This document shows positions 35,773 to 45,732 of a stretch of 64,000 nt of DNA, piece by piece. The stretch is from Rhodococcus sp. H36-A4 (GTDB taxonomy: Bacteria > Actinomycetota > Actinomycetes > Mycobacteriales > Mycobacteriaceae), in NCBI RefSeq assembly GCF_027158005.1, contig NZ_JAPVLQ010000002.1, positions 1 through 64,000 of the forward strand, written 5' to 3'. Positions within the stretch are counted from its first letter, which is position 1, and each line of letters starts with the position of its first letter. The notes beneath the pieces are model-generated. The model worked only from the letters and a program-made list of their open reading frames with translations, searched no databases and was not told where the DNA came from. A program made the position numbers and the translations under genes.

Positions 35773-36285
35773 TTACCGAATCTTGAAGATCACGAACCGC
35801 TGAACGAGGAAGTTGATGACCGTCGCCGTGCCCTGCGCGATGACGAAGGCCACGTTCGCGTACCAGAAGCCGTCAGGAAAGACCTGGTAGAGCCAGGTAT
35901 AGATGCCGACCTGGACGGCGAAGGTGACTCCGTACAGCGCGACGACAGCGAGGAACCGGGCACGCGACGGTGCCGCATTGAACGTCCACCGGCGGTTGAT
36001 CAGGTACGCCGTGGTGGTGCCGAGCACGAAGCCGATCGCCTTGGCCAACGTCACCCCGACCCCGAACACGAAGTGCAGGATCAGATTGACGCCCTGATCC
36101 ACGATGGCCGACAACACACCCGTCGCCAAGAAGCGCAGCACCTGCGTCTTGAGATCGAGGGCGTCGTCGGCGATGTTCTCGGTCAGCGGCAGCTCGACTG
36201 GGAGGGGAACGTGGTGCTGGAGTTCCTCGTCTTCGGCTGACCAGTCGTCGGGTTGCGGCACGATCACCCACACTAGCTGTCTCAT
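35773..36285 (-). CDS. GtrA-family membrane protein (Rv3789-like)
   Basis: The 170-residue protein has a 40-residue cytoplasmic N-terminus and four membrane helices in the GtrA pattern: [40 protein letters not shown] with the conserved NRRWTF motif, [20 protein letters not shown] and [16 protein letters not shown]. tuberculosis Rv3789, beside dprE1, is of this family and has been proposed to flip decaprenyl-phosphoryl-arabinose or act as an anchor for AftA. The gene diverges from dprE1 across 54 bp. Confidence 0.88.
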   Translation of the reverse strand: MRQLVWVIVPQPDDWSAEDEELQHHVPLPVELPLTENIADDALDLKTQVLRFLATGVLSAIVDQGVNLILHFVFGVGVTLAKAIGFVLGTTTAYLINRRWTFNAAPSRARFLAVVALYGVTFAVQVGIYTWLYQVFPDGFWYANVAFVIAQGTATVINFLVQRFVIFKIR

Positions 36286-36339
36286 CGACGAGAGCGCAGC
36301 CTGCGAAGCGACCCAGATGACCGAGTACCCTCTAGACCG

Positions 36340-37791
36340 ATGTCCACGACAGCCGACGACGCACTCTTCCCCCTGGAACCACAGGCCGGGAACACTGCGC
36401 CGCTACCCACTCAGACCCGCACGCTTTCCGGATGGGGCCGCACTTCGCCGTCCACCGGTGAGGTGCTCTCGACTTCCGACCTGGAGCTCATCGCGAGCGC
36501 AGTCAAACAAGTCGCAGAGCAAAACGACAGCAAGCCCTCTCACCTGCGCCGCGGCGTCATTGCGCGTGGCCTTGGCCGCTCGTACGGCGACAATGCGCAG
36601 AACTCGGGCGGCCTCGTCATCGACATGACGGCGCTCACCGGCATCCACAGCATCGACGCTGGAACTCGCATCGTCGACGTGGACGGCGGCGTCAGTCTCG
36701 ACCAGCTGATGCGCGCGGCACTGCCCTTCGGCCTGTGGGTTCCGGTGTTGCCGGGGACACGTCAGGTCACCATCGGTGGCGCGATCGGCACGGATATCCA
36801 CGGTAAGAACCATCACAGCGCCGGCAGCTTCGGCAACCATGTGCGCTCGATGGAGCTCCTCACCGCTGATGGCCAGATCCGGCACCTCATCCCGACAGGA
36901 AAAAGTGCCAAGCTGTTCTGGGCCACTGTCGGTGGCAACGGCCTCACCGGGATCATCCTGCGGGCGACCATCGAGATGACGCCGACCGAGACGGCCTATT
37001 TCATCGCCGACGGTGACGTCACCCGGAACCTCGACGAAACCATCGCCCTGCACAGTGATGGCAGCGAGAACAACTACGACTACTCGAGCGCCTGGTTCGA
37101 CGCCATCGCCGCCCCGCCGAAGCTCGGCCGTGCCGCCGTGTCGCGTGGGTCCTTGGCGAGGCTCGATCAGCTGCCCGAGAAACTGCAGAAGGATCCGCTG
37201 CGCTTCAACGCGAAGCCGCTGCTGACGTTCCCCGACGTGTTCCCCAACGGGCTTGCCAACAAGTTCACGCTCGGCGCCGTCGGTCAGGCGTGGTACCTCA
37301 AAGCAGGTAATTACCGGAACAAGGTTCAGAACCTCACGGCGTTCTACCACCCGCTCGACATGTTCGGTGAGTGGAATCGTGCATACGGTTCGAACGGGTT
37401 CCTGCAGTACCAGTTCGTGGTGCCGCCGGAGGCTGTCGACGAGTTCAAGAAGATCATCGTCGACATTCAGAAGTCGGGGCACTACTCCTTCCTCAACGTC
37501 TTCAAGCTGTTCGGTCCGGGAAACAAAGCGCCACTGAGCTTCCCGATCCCAGGCTGGAACATCTGCGTCGATTTCCCGATCAAGGCAGGCTTGGGCGAGT
37601 TCGTTCGAGAACTCGACAAGCGCGTCCTCGAATTCGGCGGACGCCTCTACACGGCGAAGGACTCACGCACCAGCGCCGAGACGTTCCATGCGATGTACCC
37701 CCGGATCGACGAGTGGATCAAGGTCCGCCGATCCGTCGACCCCACAGGCGTTTTCGCCTCCGATATGGCCAGAAGGTTGGAATTGTTGTGA
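36340..37791 (+). CDS. dprE1: Decaprenylphosphoryl-beta-D-ribose 2'-oxidase DprE1
   Basis: The 483-residue FAD enzyme shows the flavin motifs [15 protein letters not shown] and [20 protein letters not shown], and the substrate domain ending [20 protein letters not shown] then [20 protein letters not shown]. The Cys in NICVDF (residue 409) corresponds to Cys387 of M. tuberculosis, the residue attacked by benzothiazinones. With DprE2 it epimerises decaprenyl-phosphoryl-ribose to arabinose, the donor for arabinan. Its stop overlaps the dprE2 start by 4 bases. Confidence 0.96.
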   Translation: MSTTADDALFPLEPQAGNTAPLPTQTRTLSGWGRTSPSTGEVLSTSDLELIASAVKQVAEQNDSKPSHLRRGVIARGLGRSYGDNAQNSGGLVIDMTALTGIHSIDAGTRIVDVDGGVSLDQLMRAALPFGLWVPVLPGTRQVTIGGAIGTDIHGKNHHSAGSFGNHVRSMELLTADGQIRHLIPTGKSAKLFWATVGGNGLTGIILRATIEMTPTETAYFIADGDVTRNLDETIALHSDGSENNYDYSSAWFDAIAAPPKLGRAAVSRGSLARLDQLPEKLQKDPLRFNAKPLLTFPDVFPNGLANKFTLGAVGQAWYLKAGNYRNKVQNLTAFYHPLDMFGEWNRAYGSNGFLQYQFVVPPEAVDEFKKIIVDIQKSGHYSFLNVFKLFGPGNKAPLSFPIPGWNICVDFPIKAGLGEFVRELDKRVLEFGGRLYTAKDSRTSAETFHAMYPRIDEWIKVRRSVDPTGVFASDMARRLELL

Positions 37792-38552
37792 CGATCGACG
37801 CTGTGGGCAACCCACAGACCATTCTCGTACTCGGCGGGACAAGCGAGATCGGTCTCGCGATCACCGAGGAGTACCTGTCGAAGTCACCGGCACGCGTCAT
37901 TCTCGCCGCATTGCCGAACGACCCTCTCCGTGACGGCGCCGTAGCGCAGCTGAACGCCAAGGGCGCCAAGTCCGTGGACGTCATCGATTTCGATGCGCTC
38001 GACACAGCGTCGCACCCCAAGGTGATAAACGAAGCCTGGTCCAAGGGTGACGTCGACGTCGCAATCGTCGCCTTCGCGGTGGATTTCGACGCCGAGGAAC
38101 TGTGGCAGGACCAGCGCAAGGCAGTGCTCGCCGCGAACATCAACTACACGGCATCGGTTTCGGTCGGTGTACTGCTGGGCGAGAAGATGAAAGCACAGGC
38201 CTACGGCCGCATCATCGTCATGTCCTCGGTGGCGGGTGAGCGGGTTCGCCGGTCCAACTTCGTCTACGGCTCCACCAAGGCCGGACTCGACGGCTTCTAC
38301 CTCGGACTCGGAGAAGCGTTGCGCGAGTTCGGTCCTCGCGTCACGGTCGTTCGGCCGGGAATGGTGCGCACCAAGTTCAGCGCGCACGTCAAGGAAGCGC
38401 CGATGACCGTCGACAAGGAGGTCATCGCGAAGCTCGCGGTGAACGCTTCGCAGAAGGGCAAGGAAATCATCTGGACGCCGGCGCCATGGCGTCTGGTGAT
38501 GATGGTTCTGCGGCACGTCCCGCGGCCGATCTTCCGCAAGCTCCCTATCTAG
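37788..38552 (+). CDS. dprE2: Decaprenylphosphoryl-2-keto-ribose reductase DprE2
   Basis: The 254-residue short-chain dehydrogenase has [19 protein letters not shown] for NAD(P)H binding, [20 protein letters not shown] with YxxxK ([10 protein letters not shown]), and [13 protein letters not shown]. It reduces the keto intermediate made by DprE1. Length equals that of the mycobacterial enzyme. The GTG start at 37788 lies in the GTGA overlap with dprE1, and aftA starts immediately after its stop, so the three genes are translated from one transcript. Confidence 0.95.
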   Translation: MTIDAVGNPQTILVLGGTSEIGLAITEEYLSKSPARVILAALPNDPLRDGAVAQLNAKGAKSVDVIDFDALDTASHPKVINEAWSKGDVDVAIVAFAVDFDAEELWQDQRKAVLAANINYTASVSVGVLLGEKMKAQAYGRIIVMSSVAGERVRRSNFVYGSTKAGLDGFYLGLGEALREFGPRVTVVRPGMVRTKFSAHVKEAPMTVDKEVIAKLAVNASQKGKEIIWTPAPWRLVMMVLRHVPRPIFRKLPI

Positions 38553-40550
38553 ATGAGACGAGCGCTCGGCACGGCCTTCGAAGGCGTACTGGCCGCTCTC
38601 GTCGCGGCAATTGTTGCGACGGTCGGGTTGTATGCCTTCTCACTCGTCGAGTGGCCGGCATTCAACTCGTCCAACGTCACCCGCGCCGTGACGACGCTCG
38701 GCCAAGTCGCCTGCGCCATCGCGTTCGCAGTGGCAATCGCGCTCTACCGTCGAGGAAAGCTCGAATGGTTGGCGAAGTCACTGACGTGGGTCGGGCTGTC
38801 CGGATTCGTGACGATCACCCTCGGAATGCCGCTGGCCGCAACCAAGCTGTACTTGTTCGGTATCTCCGTCGACCAGGAGTTCCGGACCGAATACCTGACG
38901 CGGCTCACCGATTCGGCCGCACTCCGCGACATGACGTACGCGGACATCCCGCCCTTCTACCCCGCGGGATGGTTCTGGCTGGGCGGACGCGTCGGAAACC
39001 TGCTCGGCATGGATGGCTGGGAAGTGTTCAAGCCGTTCGCAATCGGATTCCTCGCCGTCACCGCGGTGCTGGCCTTCACGCTGTGGAAAGCACTCGTGCG
39101 AGTCGACTGGGCCGTCGCTGTCAGCGCAGTGACCACTGCACTGGTCGTCGCCTACGCATCTCCCGAGGCCTACAGCGCCGTCATCGCCCTGCTGATCGCG
39201 CCTGCACTCTTGTTGGCCTGGGGTGCGCTGAACAGGCCGGTGGCTGCCGGTATCAGCGGGCGCTTGAATGGCGCCTTCAAGCCATCTGATCGTATGAATG
39301 GACCATTGAAGCGGTCGGGAAGTGCGGACGAACCCCAGCGGTCAGCAGGCGAACGCAAGCGATCGCTGGGCTCCTGGGGATGGGGAGCGGTCGTGGGCAC
39401 CGGCCTGTTCCTCGGCCTGGCCGCCACTTTCTACACCCTGTACCTGGGTCTGGCTGCGTTCGCGGTTACGTTGATGGCCGTCGTTTCGGCGATTGTGGAT
39501 ATCAGGGCCCAGAAGAGCTGGCGCGCGGCGATTCCTGTTGCCGTCCGACTCGTCGTCATCGCAGCTATCTCCGCTCTCGTGGCGCTGACCGTGTGGCTCC
39601 CCTATCTGGCGGCCGCTCTGACCGGGACGCCGTCGACGTCGGGTACCGCTCTGCACTATCTTCCGGAGGCCGGTGCGACACTGCCGTTTCCGATGTTGGA
39701 GTTCTCGTTGGTCGGTGCACTGTGCCTTGTGGGAACGTTGTGGCTCGCGGTGCGGGCGGCGTCTTCGCGTCGCGCCCAGGCGTTGGGCATCGGCGTCGTC
39801 GCGGTCTACCTATGGACGCTTCTGTCGATGGCTGCCACCGTCGCGGGCACGACGCTACTGTCGTTCCGACTCGAAGCCGTCCTGATCGTATGGCTCGGTG
39901 CAGCAGGCGTTTTCGGCTTCCTCGAAGGTTCCAAAGCGATCTACCAGGCGATCAACGAACCGTCACGGTTCAAGATTGCGGCCGTCGTGATCGCGGCCGT
40001 CGGGGCAATGGCGTTCGCACAGAGCATTCCGCAGATCCTCCAGACCGAGATCACCGTCGCCTACTCCGATACCGACGGTGACGGCGTGCGCGCCGACATG
40101 CGTCCGCCGAGCGCGGTGTCGTACTACAGCGAAGTCGACGCTGCCATCGGCGAGCAGATCGGCAGACCTCGGGACGAGACGATCGTGTTGACTGCCGACA
40201 CGTCGTTCCTGAGCTACTACCCGTACTTCGGGTTCCAAGGCCTGACCTCGCATTATGCGAATCCGCTCGCCCAGTTCGACGAGCGCGCTGCAGCTATCGC
40301 AGACTGGGCGAAGCTCGAGTCTCCGGACGAACTGATCGCGGCCATGGACGGCAGTGCATGGGCGGCGCCGGATGCGTTCCTGTTCCGGCGTGGGGCCGAG
40401 GGTTACACCCTTCGGTTGGCCGAGGACGTGTACCCGAACGATCCGAACGTCCGCCGCTACACCGTCACTTTCGACGCATCGTTGTTCGAGGATCAGCGGT
40501 TCACCGTCACCGACATCGGTCCGTTCGCCCTGGTCACCCGCAACACCTAG
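38553..40550 (+). CDS. aftA: Galactan 5-O-arabinofuranosyltransferase AftA
   Basis: The 665-residue GT-C enzyme adds the first arabinose to galactan. It has about eleven membrane helices and the first-loop motif GISVDQEFRTEYLTRLTDSA with acidic catalytic residues. It also has ADIPPFYPAGWFWLGGR and a periplasmic C-terminal domain (DETIVLTADTSFLSYYPYFG). Between helices, residues 237-254 (RLNGAFKPSDRMNGPLKR) are encoded by a copy of the 52-bp dispersed repeat, inserted in frame. This makes the protein longer than the roughly 643-residue mycobacterial enzyme and places a hydrophilic, basic insert in what is probably a cytoplasmic loop. ATG follows the dprE2 stop directly. Confidence 0.92.
   Translation: MRRALGTAFEGVLAALVAAIVATVGLYAFSLVEWPAFNSSNVTRAVTTLGQVACAIAFAVAIALYRRGKLEWLAKSLTWVGLSGFVTITLGMPLAATKLYLFGISVDQEFRTEYLTRLTDSAALRDMTYADIPPFYPAGWFWLGGRVGNLLGMDGWEVFKPFAIGFLAVTAVLAFTLWKALVRVDWAVAVSAVTTALVVAYASPEAYSAVIALLIAPALLLAWGALNRPVAAGISGRLNGAFKPSDRMNGPLKRSGSADEPQRSAGERKRSLGSWGWGAVVGTGLFLGLAATFYTLYLGLAAFAVTLMAVVSAIVDIRAQKSWRAAIPVAVRLVVIAAISALVALTVWLPYLAAALTGTPSTSGTALHYLPEAGATLPFPMLEFSLVGALCLVGTLWLAVRAASSRRAQALGIGVVAVYLWTLLSMAATVAGTTLLSFRLEAVLIVWLGAAGVFGFLEGSKAIYQAINEPSRFKIAAVVIAAVGAMAFAQSIPQILQTEITVAYSDTDGDGVRADMRPPSAVSYYSEVDAAIGEQIGRPRDETIVLTADTSFLSYYPYFGFQGLTSHYANPLAQFDERAAAIADWAKLESPDELIAAMDGSAWAAPDAFLFRRGAEGYTLRLAEDVYPNDPNVRRYTVTFDASLFEDQRFTVTDIGPFALVTRNT
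39261..39313 (+). repeat. Dispersed inverted-end repeat inserted in frame in aftA
   Basis: The 53 bp begin CGCTTGAATGG and end CCATTGAAGCG, inverted ends with one mismatch, and contain CTGATCGTATGAATGG. The same element appears at 49092-49433 (four copies, reverse orientation) and at 50571-50719 (two copies). Here it adds about 18 codons without breaking the reading frame. Confidence 0.85.
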
Positions 40551-40585
40551 AAGAATCACATAACGTTCACGTAACGTGCAGCGCG

Positions 40586-42391
40586 ATGACAAACACTGAT
40601 CGGACTGTGCTCGAGCAGCCGCAGACTGCCCCGGCGTCGAAACGCGGGTCGATCTCGACGCGTGTACGCACTGTGCTGATCTCGCGCGTGGACCGCGCCG
40701 ACGTGGCGGCTGCCTCGTTGTTCGCGGTCCTCGCACTGTTCGTCATGCAGGGGCAATGGCGCAACCTCAGCAATGGATACCTCTACAACAGTGGCCAGGA
40801 CCAGGCCATGTGGGAGTGGTTCCTCTCCGTCGCGGCGCACTCGGTCGCGCATCTCGACAACCCACTGTGGAGTGATCTGCAGAATTACCCCGCGGGCGTC
40901 AACATGATGGCGAACACCGCGATGTTCGGTCTGTCGATCCCATTGGCGCCGATCACGCTACTGTTCGGCCCCACGGTGACCTGGGCGATCGGGCTCACCG
41001 TCGGTCTCGCCGGTACGGCCTACGCCTGGTATTGGCTGTTTGCGCGCAGGTTGGGCGCATCGCGCGGCGCATCCGCCTTGGGCGGTGCACTCTGCGGTTT
41101 CGCCCCCGCCATGGTCTCGCACGCCAACGGTCATCCGAACTTCGTCGTCCTGTTCCTGCTGCCGGTGATCGCCTCGATGGTCATCCACATCGCACACGAC
41201 GGACCGACGGCAAAGCGGACGATCGCCCTCGGACTCGTCGTTGCGCTGCAGATCTTGCTCGGCGAAGAACCATTGCTGATCTTCGCGATCTCGTTCGGAA
41301 TCTTCGCCGCCGTCTTCTACCTCGGCAACCCTCGAAGCATCGTGTCAGCGGTCGCCAATGCGGCCAAAAGCCTGCCGATCGCAGCCGTGATCGCCGTCGC
41401 AGTCGTTGCTGTTCCGCTGTGGTGGCAATTCTTCGGTCCGCAGAGTTACTCGTTCATCGAGCACGGCAACATGGGTAACGACGCCAAAGCCCTCTTCCAG
41501 TTCCCGACGCAGTCCATCGGCGGAAAGGTGACACCGGGCCAGGACGTGCGCATCAATGCCACCGAGGAGAACGCCTATCTCGGTTGGCCACTGCTCGTGC
41601 TGTGTCTCGCTGCGACGTTGTGGATGTGGCGCGACGCCCGAGTGCGAGCGGCTGCCGCTACCGCGGTCGTCATGGGTGTCCTCTCACTCGGGACCGTGCT
41701 GTACATCGGCAAGAACGACACCGGAATCGAACTTCCGTGGAAGTGGTTCGCGGAGGCCCCACTCGTCGAATCCGTGTTGGAAACTAGATTCGTCCTCGGC
41801 GCGGTGCCCGCACTCGCGCTGATCCTGGTGTTGGCCACCGACAAGGCATTCGGACGCGGCCTTCGCCCGTTGCCGGGCCTGTGGTCGATCGCGTTGGCGC
41901 TCGCTCTCCTTCCGTTGTTCCCGACGCCGTTGCAGGCGGTGGAGAGAACCCCGACGCCGGCGTTCTTCGCCGACGGCGAATGGCGGGACTACCTCGACGG
42001 CGGTTCGATCGTCACCGTTCCGCTACCTCGACCCGAGGACGCCCGTCCGCTGCTGTGGCAGATCGACGCCGGGATGGGTTTCCCGCTGGCAGCCGGTTAC
42101 TTCGTCGGACCGAGCGATCACGAAGACAAGAAGGCGAAATACGGTGCCGTCGACCGAAGGACAGCACTTCTGCTGGGCTCGATCCAGAACTCCGGCACGG
42201 TTCCGGACATCACCGCCGAGCAGAAGAAGCAGGCCATCGAAGATCTGGACTACTGGAACGCCGACGTAGTCGTGCTTCCACCGGGCAAGAACAACAGGGC
42301 ATTGCGTGCGACGGTCGATACTCTCCTGGGCACCCAAGCCCAGTTCCACGGTGGGGTGTGGGTCTGGGACGTGCGTGCGCTCACACCCTGA
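40586..42391 (+). CDS. Polytopic membrane protein between aftA and emb, GT-C-like
   Basis: The 601-residue protein has about eleven hydrophobic segments and a C-terminal soluble domain (DGEWRDYLDGGSIVTVPLPR). The first loop LSNGYLYNSGQDQAMWEWFL, with its Asp-Gln pair, and LDNPLWSDLQNYPAGVNMMA recall GT-C glycosyltransferases. Mycobacteria have embC directly after aftA, so this gene is an addition. Its position suggests a role in arabinan or lipoglycan assembly. ATG at 40586 is chosen because earlier in-frame sequence overlaps aftA. Substrate unknown. Confidence 0.65.
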   Translation: MTNTDRTVLEQPQTAPASKRGSISTRVRTVLISRVDRADVAAASLFAVLALFVMQGQWRNLSNGYLYNSGQDQAMWEWFLSVAAHSVAHLDNPLWSDLQNYPAGVNMMANTAMFGLSIPLAPITLLFGPTVTWAIGLTVGLAGTAYAWYWLFARRLGASRGASALGGALCGFAPAMVSHANGHPNFVVLFLLPVIASMVIHIAHDGPTAKRTIALGLVVALQILLGEEPLLIFAISFGIFAAVFYLGNPRSIVSAVANAAKSLPIAAVIAVAVVAVPLWWQFFGPQSYSFIEHGNMGNDAKALFQFPTQSIGGKVTPGQDVRINATEENAYLGWPLLVLCLAATLWMWRDARVRAAAATAVVMGVLSLGTVLYIGKNDTGIELPWKWFAEAPLVESVLETRFVLGAVPALALILVLATDKAFGRGLRPLPGLWSIALALALLPLFPTPLQAVERTPTPAFFADGEWRDYLDGGSIVTVPLPRPEDARPLLWQIDAGMGFPLAAGYFVGPSDHEDKKAKYGAVDRRTALLLGSIQNSGTVPDITAEQKKQAIEDLDYWNADVVVLPPGKNNRALRATVDTLLGTQAQFHGGVWVWDVRALTP

Positions 42392-42447
42392 CACACTGAC
42401 CTGCACGAAACGAGCGACGACGTGACCGTGCAATAGCATGGGCAACC

Positions 42448-45400
42448 GTGTCCACCGCCGCAGCCACCGCACCGAACCCGACTTCTCGGAAATCGTCGCC
42501 ACGCATCTCCGCCGGAGTCGTTGCCGTCGTCGCCGGCGTGATCGCCGTGCTCGCTGCGGTCCTGACACCGCTGTTGCCGGTCACTCAGGATTCGGCGTCG
42601 ATCAGCTGGCCGCAGAACGGGACGCTGACGTCCGTCGAAGCGCCGTTGATTTCCTACACACCGCTGTCTTTGGACGCGTCCATTCCATGTGCCGTGATCG
42701 AGAACGCACCGCCCGGCACACTCGTTCTCTCCACCACCGCGCCCAGCGCCCCCGACGCACAAGGCGTCGGACTGGTCGTCACCCGCACTGAAAGCGGCAT
42801 GCAGGCCGTGCTGCGCGAGCGCGTCCTGCTCACTCTCACCAACGCACAGCTGGCGTCCTGCTCGTCGGTCGACATCAGCTCGACGAACACCGGATCGACC
42901 GCGTCGGCACCGGGCACCGATGCAACAGGCTCGATCGACGGCGACGCGCGCCCGCAGACCGTCGGCATCTTCACCGAATTGCAGGGGGCTGCGCCGGCCG
43001 ACTTGCGTGTCGATATCCAGATCGACTCGCGATTCTCTTCCACCCCAACGCTTCTCAAGAAACTCGCGATGGCCGCCGCAGTCATCTTCACGATCATCTC
43101 GCTGATCGCGCTGCACCGGTTGGACCTGCGGGACGGACGGCGCGGACGCCGATTCTTCCCCTCGCATTGGCTACGCATCACGGTCGTCGACGGAGTGGTC
43201 GCCGGCGTTCTGGTTCTCTGGCATTTCATCGGCGCCAATACCTCGGACGACGGCTACCTGCTCACGATGGCACGAGTGTCCGAACACGCCGGCTACATGG
43301 CCAACTACTACCGCTGGTTCGGTGTCCCAGAGGCTCCGTTCGGCATGCCGTACTACGACATGCTCGCCGCATTCGCCAAGGTGTCCACGGCCAGCCCATG
43401 GATGCGACTGCCTGCGCTGATCGCCGGTCTGCTGTGTTGGGCCGTCATCAGCCGCGAGGTGATTCCGCGCCTCGGTCGCGCAGTGCGGTCGGACAAGGTT
43501 GCGATCTGGACCGCCGGGCTCGTCTTTCTGGCGTTCTGGCTCCCATACGACAACGGTCTTCGCCCCGAGCCCGTCATTGCCCTCGGCGCCCTGTTGACCT
43601 GGTGCTCGGTCGAACGTGCCATCGCGACGGGCCGGTTGCTTCCCGCAGCCGTCGCTGTGCTCATCGCGGCGTTCTCGCTCGCCGCCGGGCCCACTGGACT
43701 CATCTGCGTCGCGGCGCTGCTGGCAGGAGGTAGACCGCTCGTCCGCGTTCTCATCTCGCGTGCTCGTCACGTCGGCTGGTTCCCGGTCCTGCTACCGATT
43801 CTCGCGTCGGGTGTAGTAATCGTCGCCGCGGTCTTCGCCGACCAAACCCTCTCGACGGTCCTCGAAGCAACGCGGGCACGTGCCGCTGTGGGCCCGAACG
43901 TGCCGTGGTTCGAAGAGCGCACCCGCTGGGACTCGCTCATGGAGATCACACCGGACGGTTCACTCGCTCGAAGATTCGCTGTGTTCGTCATGATCTTGTG
44001 CGTCATCACCACGATCGTCGTGATGCTGCGTCGAAACGGCCGCATTCCCGGTGTGGCACTGGGGCCCTCGCGTCGGATCGTCGGCATCGTGATCGGCGCA
44101 CTGGCTCTCATGATGTTCACCCCGACCAAATGGACCCACCATTTCGGTGTGTACGCCGGTCTGGCCGCGTCACTCGCCGCCGTTGCTGCGATCGCCGTCG
44201 CATCGGCCACACGCGACAACCCACGAAACCGAACTCTGTTCACCGCAGCCGTACTGTTTCTCACCGCTCTCGCGTTCACCGGCTCCAACGGCTGGTGGTA
44301 CGTCTCGAGTTACGGCATCCCGTGGTTCGACAAGCCTCCGATGATCCTCGGAAAAGGCTTCTCGACCATCTTCCTCGGACTGACAGTTCTCGCGCTGCTG
44401 TACGCCGGATGGCAGCATTTACGCGCGCCCTACCGTGCCACTGCCAGGTCCGCGCGCTTCGGAGTCTCGGCTCTGACGGTCATGTCCGCCTTCGTCGTGC
44501 TGTTCGAACTCGCGTCCTTCGTCAAAGGTGCGGTCGCACAGTATCCGGCCTACTCGGTGGCGCGCTCGAACCTGAACGCACTGACCGGAAACTCCTGCAG
44601 CCTGGCCAACGACGTACTGGTGGAACAGGACCCCAATGAGGCGATGCTGACGCCGATCGGTTCCACCCTTGCAGATTCCCTCGCAGGTGAGGGCACCGCA
44701 GGCTTCGCACCCGACGGTGTCCCGACCGACCTCACCGCCGACGAAGAAGACGTATCGCAAGAGAGCACACGCGGATTCAGCGACGACACGACAACCGATC
44801 AGCAGACGTCGAGTTCCTCCGGGTCCTCAGGCACCGAAGGCGGCACCACCGAGGGCACGGGCATCAACGGAAGCTCCGTCGCACTGCCCTTCGGTTTGGA
44901 CCCCTCGCGCACACCCATCCTCGGCAGCTACGGCGCGGACACATCGGAGCCCTCGACCCTCACCACCGAGTGGTTCTCACTCCCCACATTGCCCGACGGG
45001 GATTTCCTTGCCATCAGCGCGGCCGGCCGAATCAGATCCGTCGACTCCGACGGCATCGTCGCATCCGGCCAGCCGCTCGAAGTGGAGTATGCCGCCGGCG
45101 ATCAGGTTCTCGGACGAGTAACTCCGATCGACGTCGGACCGCAGCCGTCCTGGCGCAATCTCCGCGTGCCCTTGTCCGAGATTCCCGAGAATGCCGATCG
45201 GGTCCGACTGGTCGCAACCGACTCCGACATCTCGTCCGACCAATGGCTTGCCGTGACACCCCCGCGCATACCGCGCACAGTCCCGCTCGTCGACGTCATC
45301 GGATCCGATACACCGGTGATGCTCGATTGGACCGTCGCGCTCGGATTCCCGTGCCAACGCCCGTTCGACCACAAAGACGGCGTCGCGGAACTGCCCGAGT

Positions 45401-45660
45401 ACCGGATACTGCCGGATCGGAGTGGCGCGGCCGCGCACAGTCCGGTCATGGACGCGTTCGGTGGAGGCCCCCTCGGCTGGCAACAACTCGTACTCTCCGC
45501 CGAAGTCGTCCCGACCTATCTGCGCGACGACCTCGACCGCGACTGGGGATCACTCGAACGGTTCAGCCCACTCGATCCGTCCGCAACGCCCGCAGAGCTG
45601 ACGGTCGGGACCGTGACACGCAGCGGATGGGAGTCGGAGGGCCCGATCAGGGTCGAATGA
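42448..45660 (+). CDS. Emb-family arabinosyltransferase, first copy
   Basis: The 1070-residue enzyme has the Emb architecture. An N-terminal helix is followed by a periplasmic beta domain (VTQDSASISWPQNGTLTSVE) and the catalytic GANTSDDGYLLTMAR with the essential Asp pair. Then come MANYYRWFGVPEAPFG, a 13-15-helix membrane core and a C-terminal carbohydrate-binding domain (DWTVALGFPCQRPFDHKDG). A low-complexity Ser/Thr/Gly stretch (TTTDQQTSSSSGSSGTEGGT) near residue 780 interrupts the C-terminal domain. Whether it acts like EmbA, EmbB or EmbC cannot be decided; it has MPYY where EmbB has WYY. The start is GTG at 42448. Confidence 0.9.
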   Translation: MSTAAATAPNPTSRKSSPRISAGVVAVVAGVIAVLAAVLTPLLPVTQDSASISWPQNGTLTSVEAPLISYTPLSLDASIPCAVIENAPPGTLVLSTTAPSAPDAQGVGLVVTRTESGMQAVLRERVLLTLTNAQLASCSSVDISSTNTGSTASAPGTDATGSIDGDARPQTVGIFTELQGAAPADLRVDIQIDSRFSSTPTLLKKLAMAAAVIFTIISLIALHRLDLRDGRRGRRFFPSHWLRITVVDGVVAGVLVLWHFIGANTSDDGYLLTMARVSEHAGYMANYYRWFGVPEAPFGMPYYDMLAAFAKVSTASPWMRLPALIAGLLCWAVISREVIPRLGRAVRSDKVAIWTAGLVFLAFWLPYDNGLRPEPVIALGALLTWCSVERAIATGRLLPAAVAVLIAAFSLAAGPTGLICVAALLAGGRPLVRVLISRARHVGWFPVLLPILASGVVIVAAVFADQTLSTVLEATRARAAVGPNVPWFEERTRWDSLMEITPDGSLARRFAVFVMILCVITTIVVMLRRNGRIPGVALGPSRRIVGIVIGALALMMFTPTKWTHHFGVYAGLAASLAAVAAIAVASATRDNPRNRTLFTAAVLFLTALAFTGSNGWWYVSSYGIPWFDKPPMILGKGFSTIFLGLTVLALLYAGWQHLRAPYRATARSARFGVSALTVMSAFVVLFELASFVKGAVAQYPAYSVARSNLNALTGNSCSLANDVLVEQDPNEAMLTPIGSTLADSLAGEGTAGFAPDGVPTDLTADEEDVSQESTRGFSDDTTTDQQTSSSSGSSGTEGGTTEGTGINGSSVALPFGLDPSRTPILGSYGADTSEPSTLTTEWFSLPTLPDGDFLAISAAGRIRSVDSDGIVASGQPLEVEYAAGDQVLGRVTPIDVGPQPSWRNLRVPLSEIPENADRVRLVATDSDISSDQWLAVTPPRIPRTVPLVDVIGSDTPVMLDWTVALGFPCQRPFDHKDGVAELPEYRILPDRSGAAAHSPVMDAFGGGPLGWQQLVLSAEVVPTYLRDDLDRDWGSLERFSPLDPSATPAELTVGTVTRSGWESEGPIRVE

Positions 45661-45732
45661 AACGGGTATCTTCCCGGTTCTTTCACGATGCGAATGCGGT
45701 GAACCGATCGCGCTCGCATACCATCGTCAACC

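Noticed and set aside
36403..37482. A 359-codon open frame on the minus strand opposite dprE1
   Set aside because: dprE1 is unmistakable on the other strand; the frame is rich in His, Arg and Glu and matches nothing.
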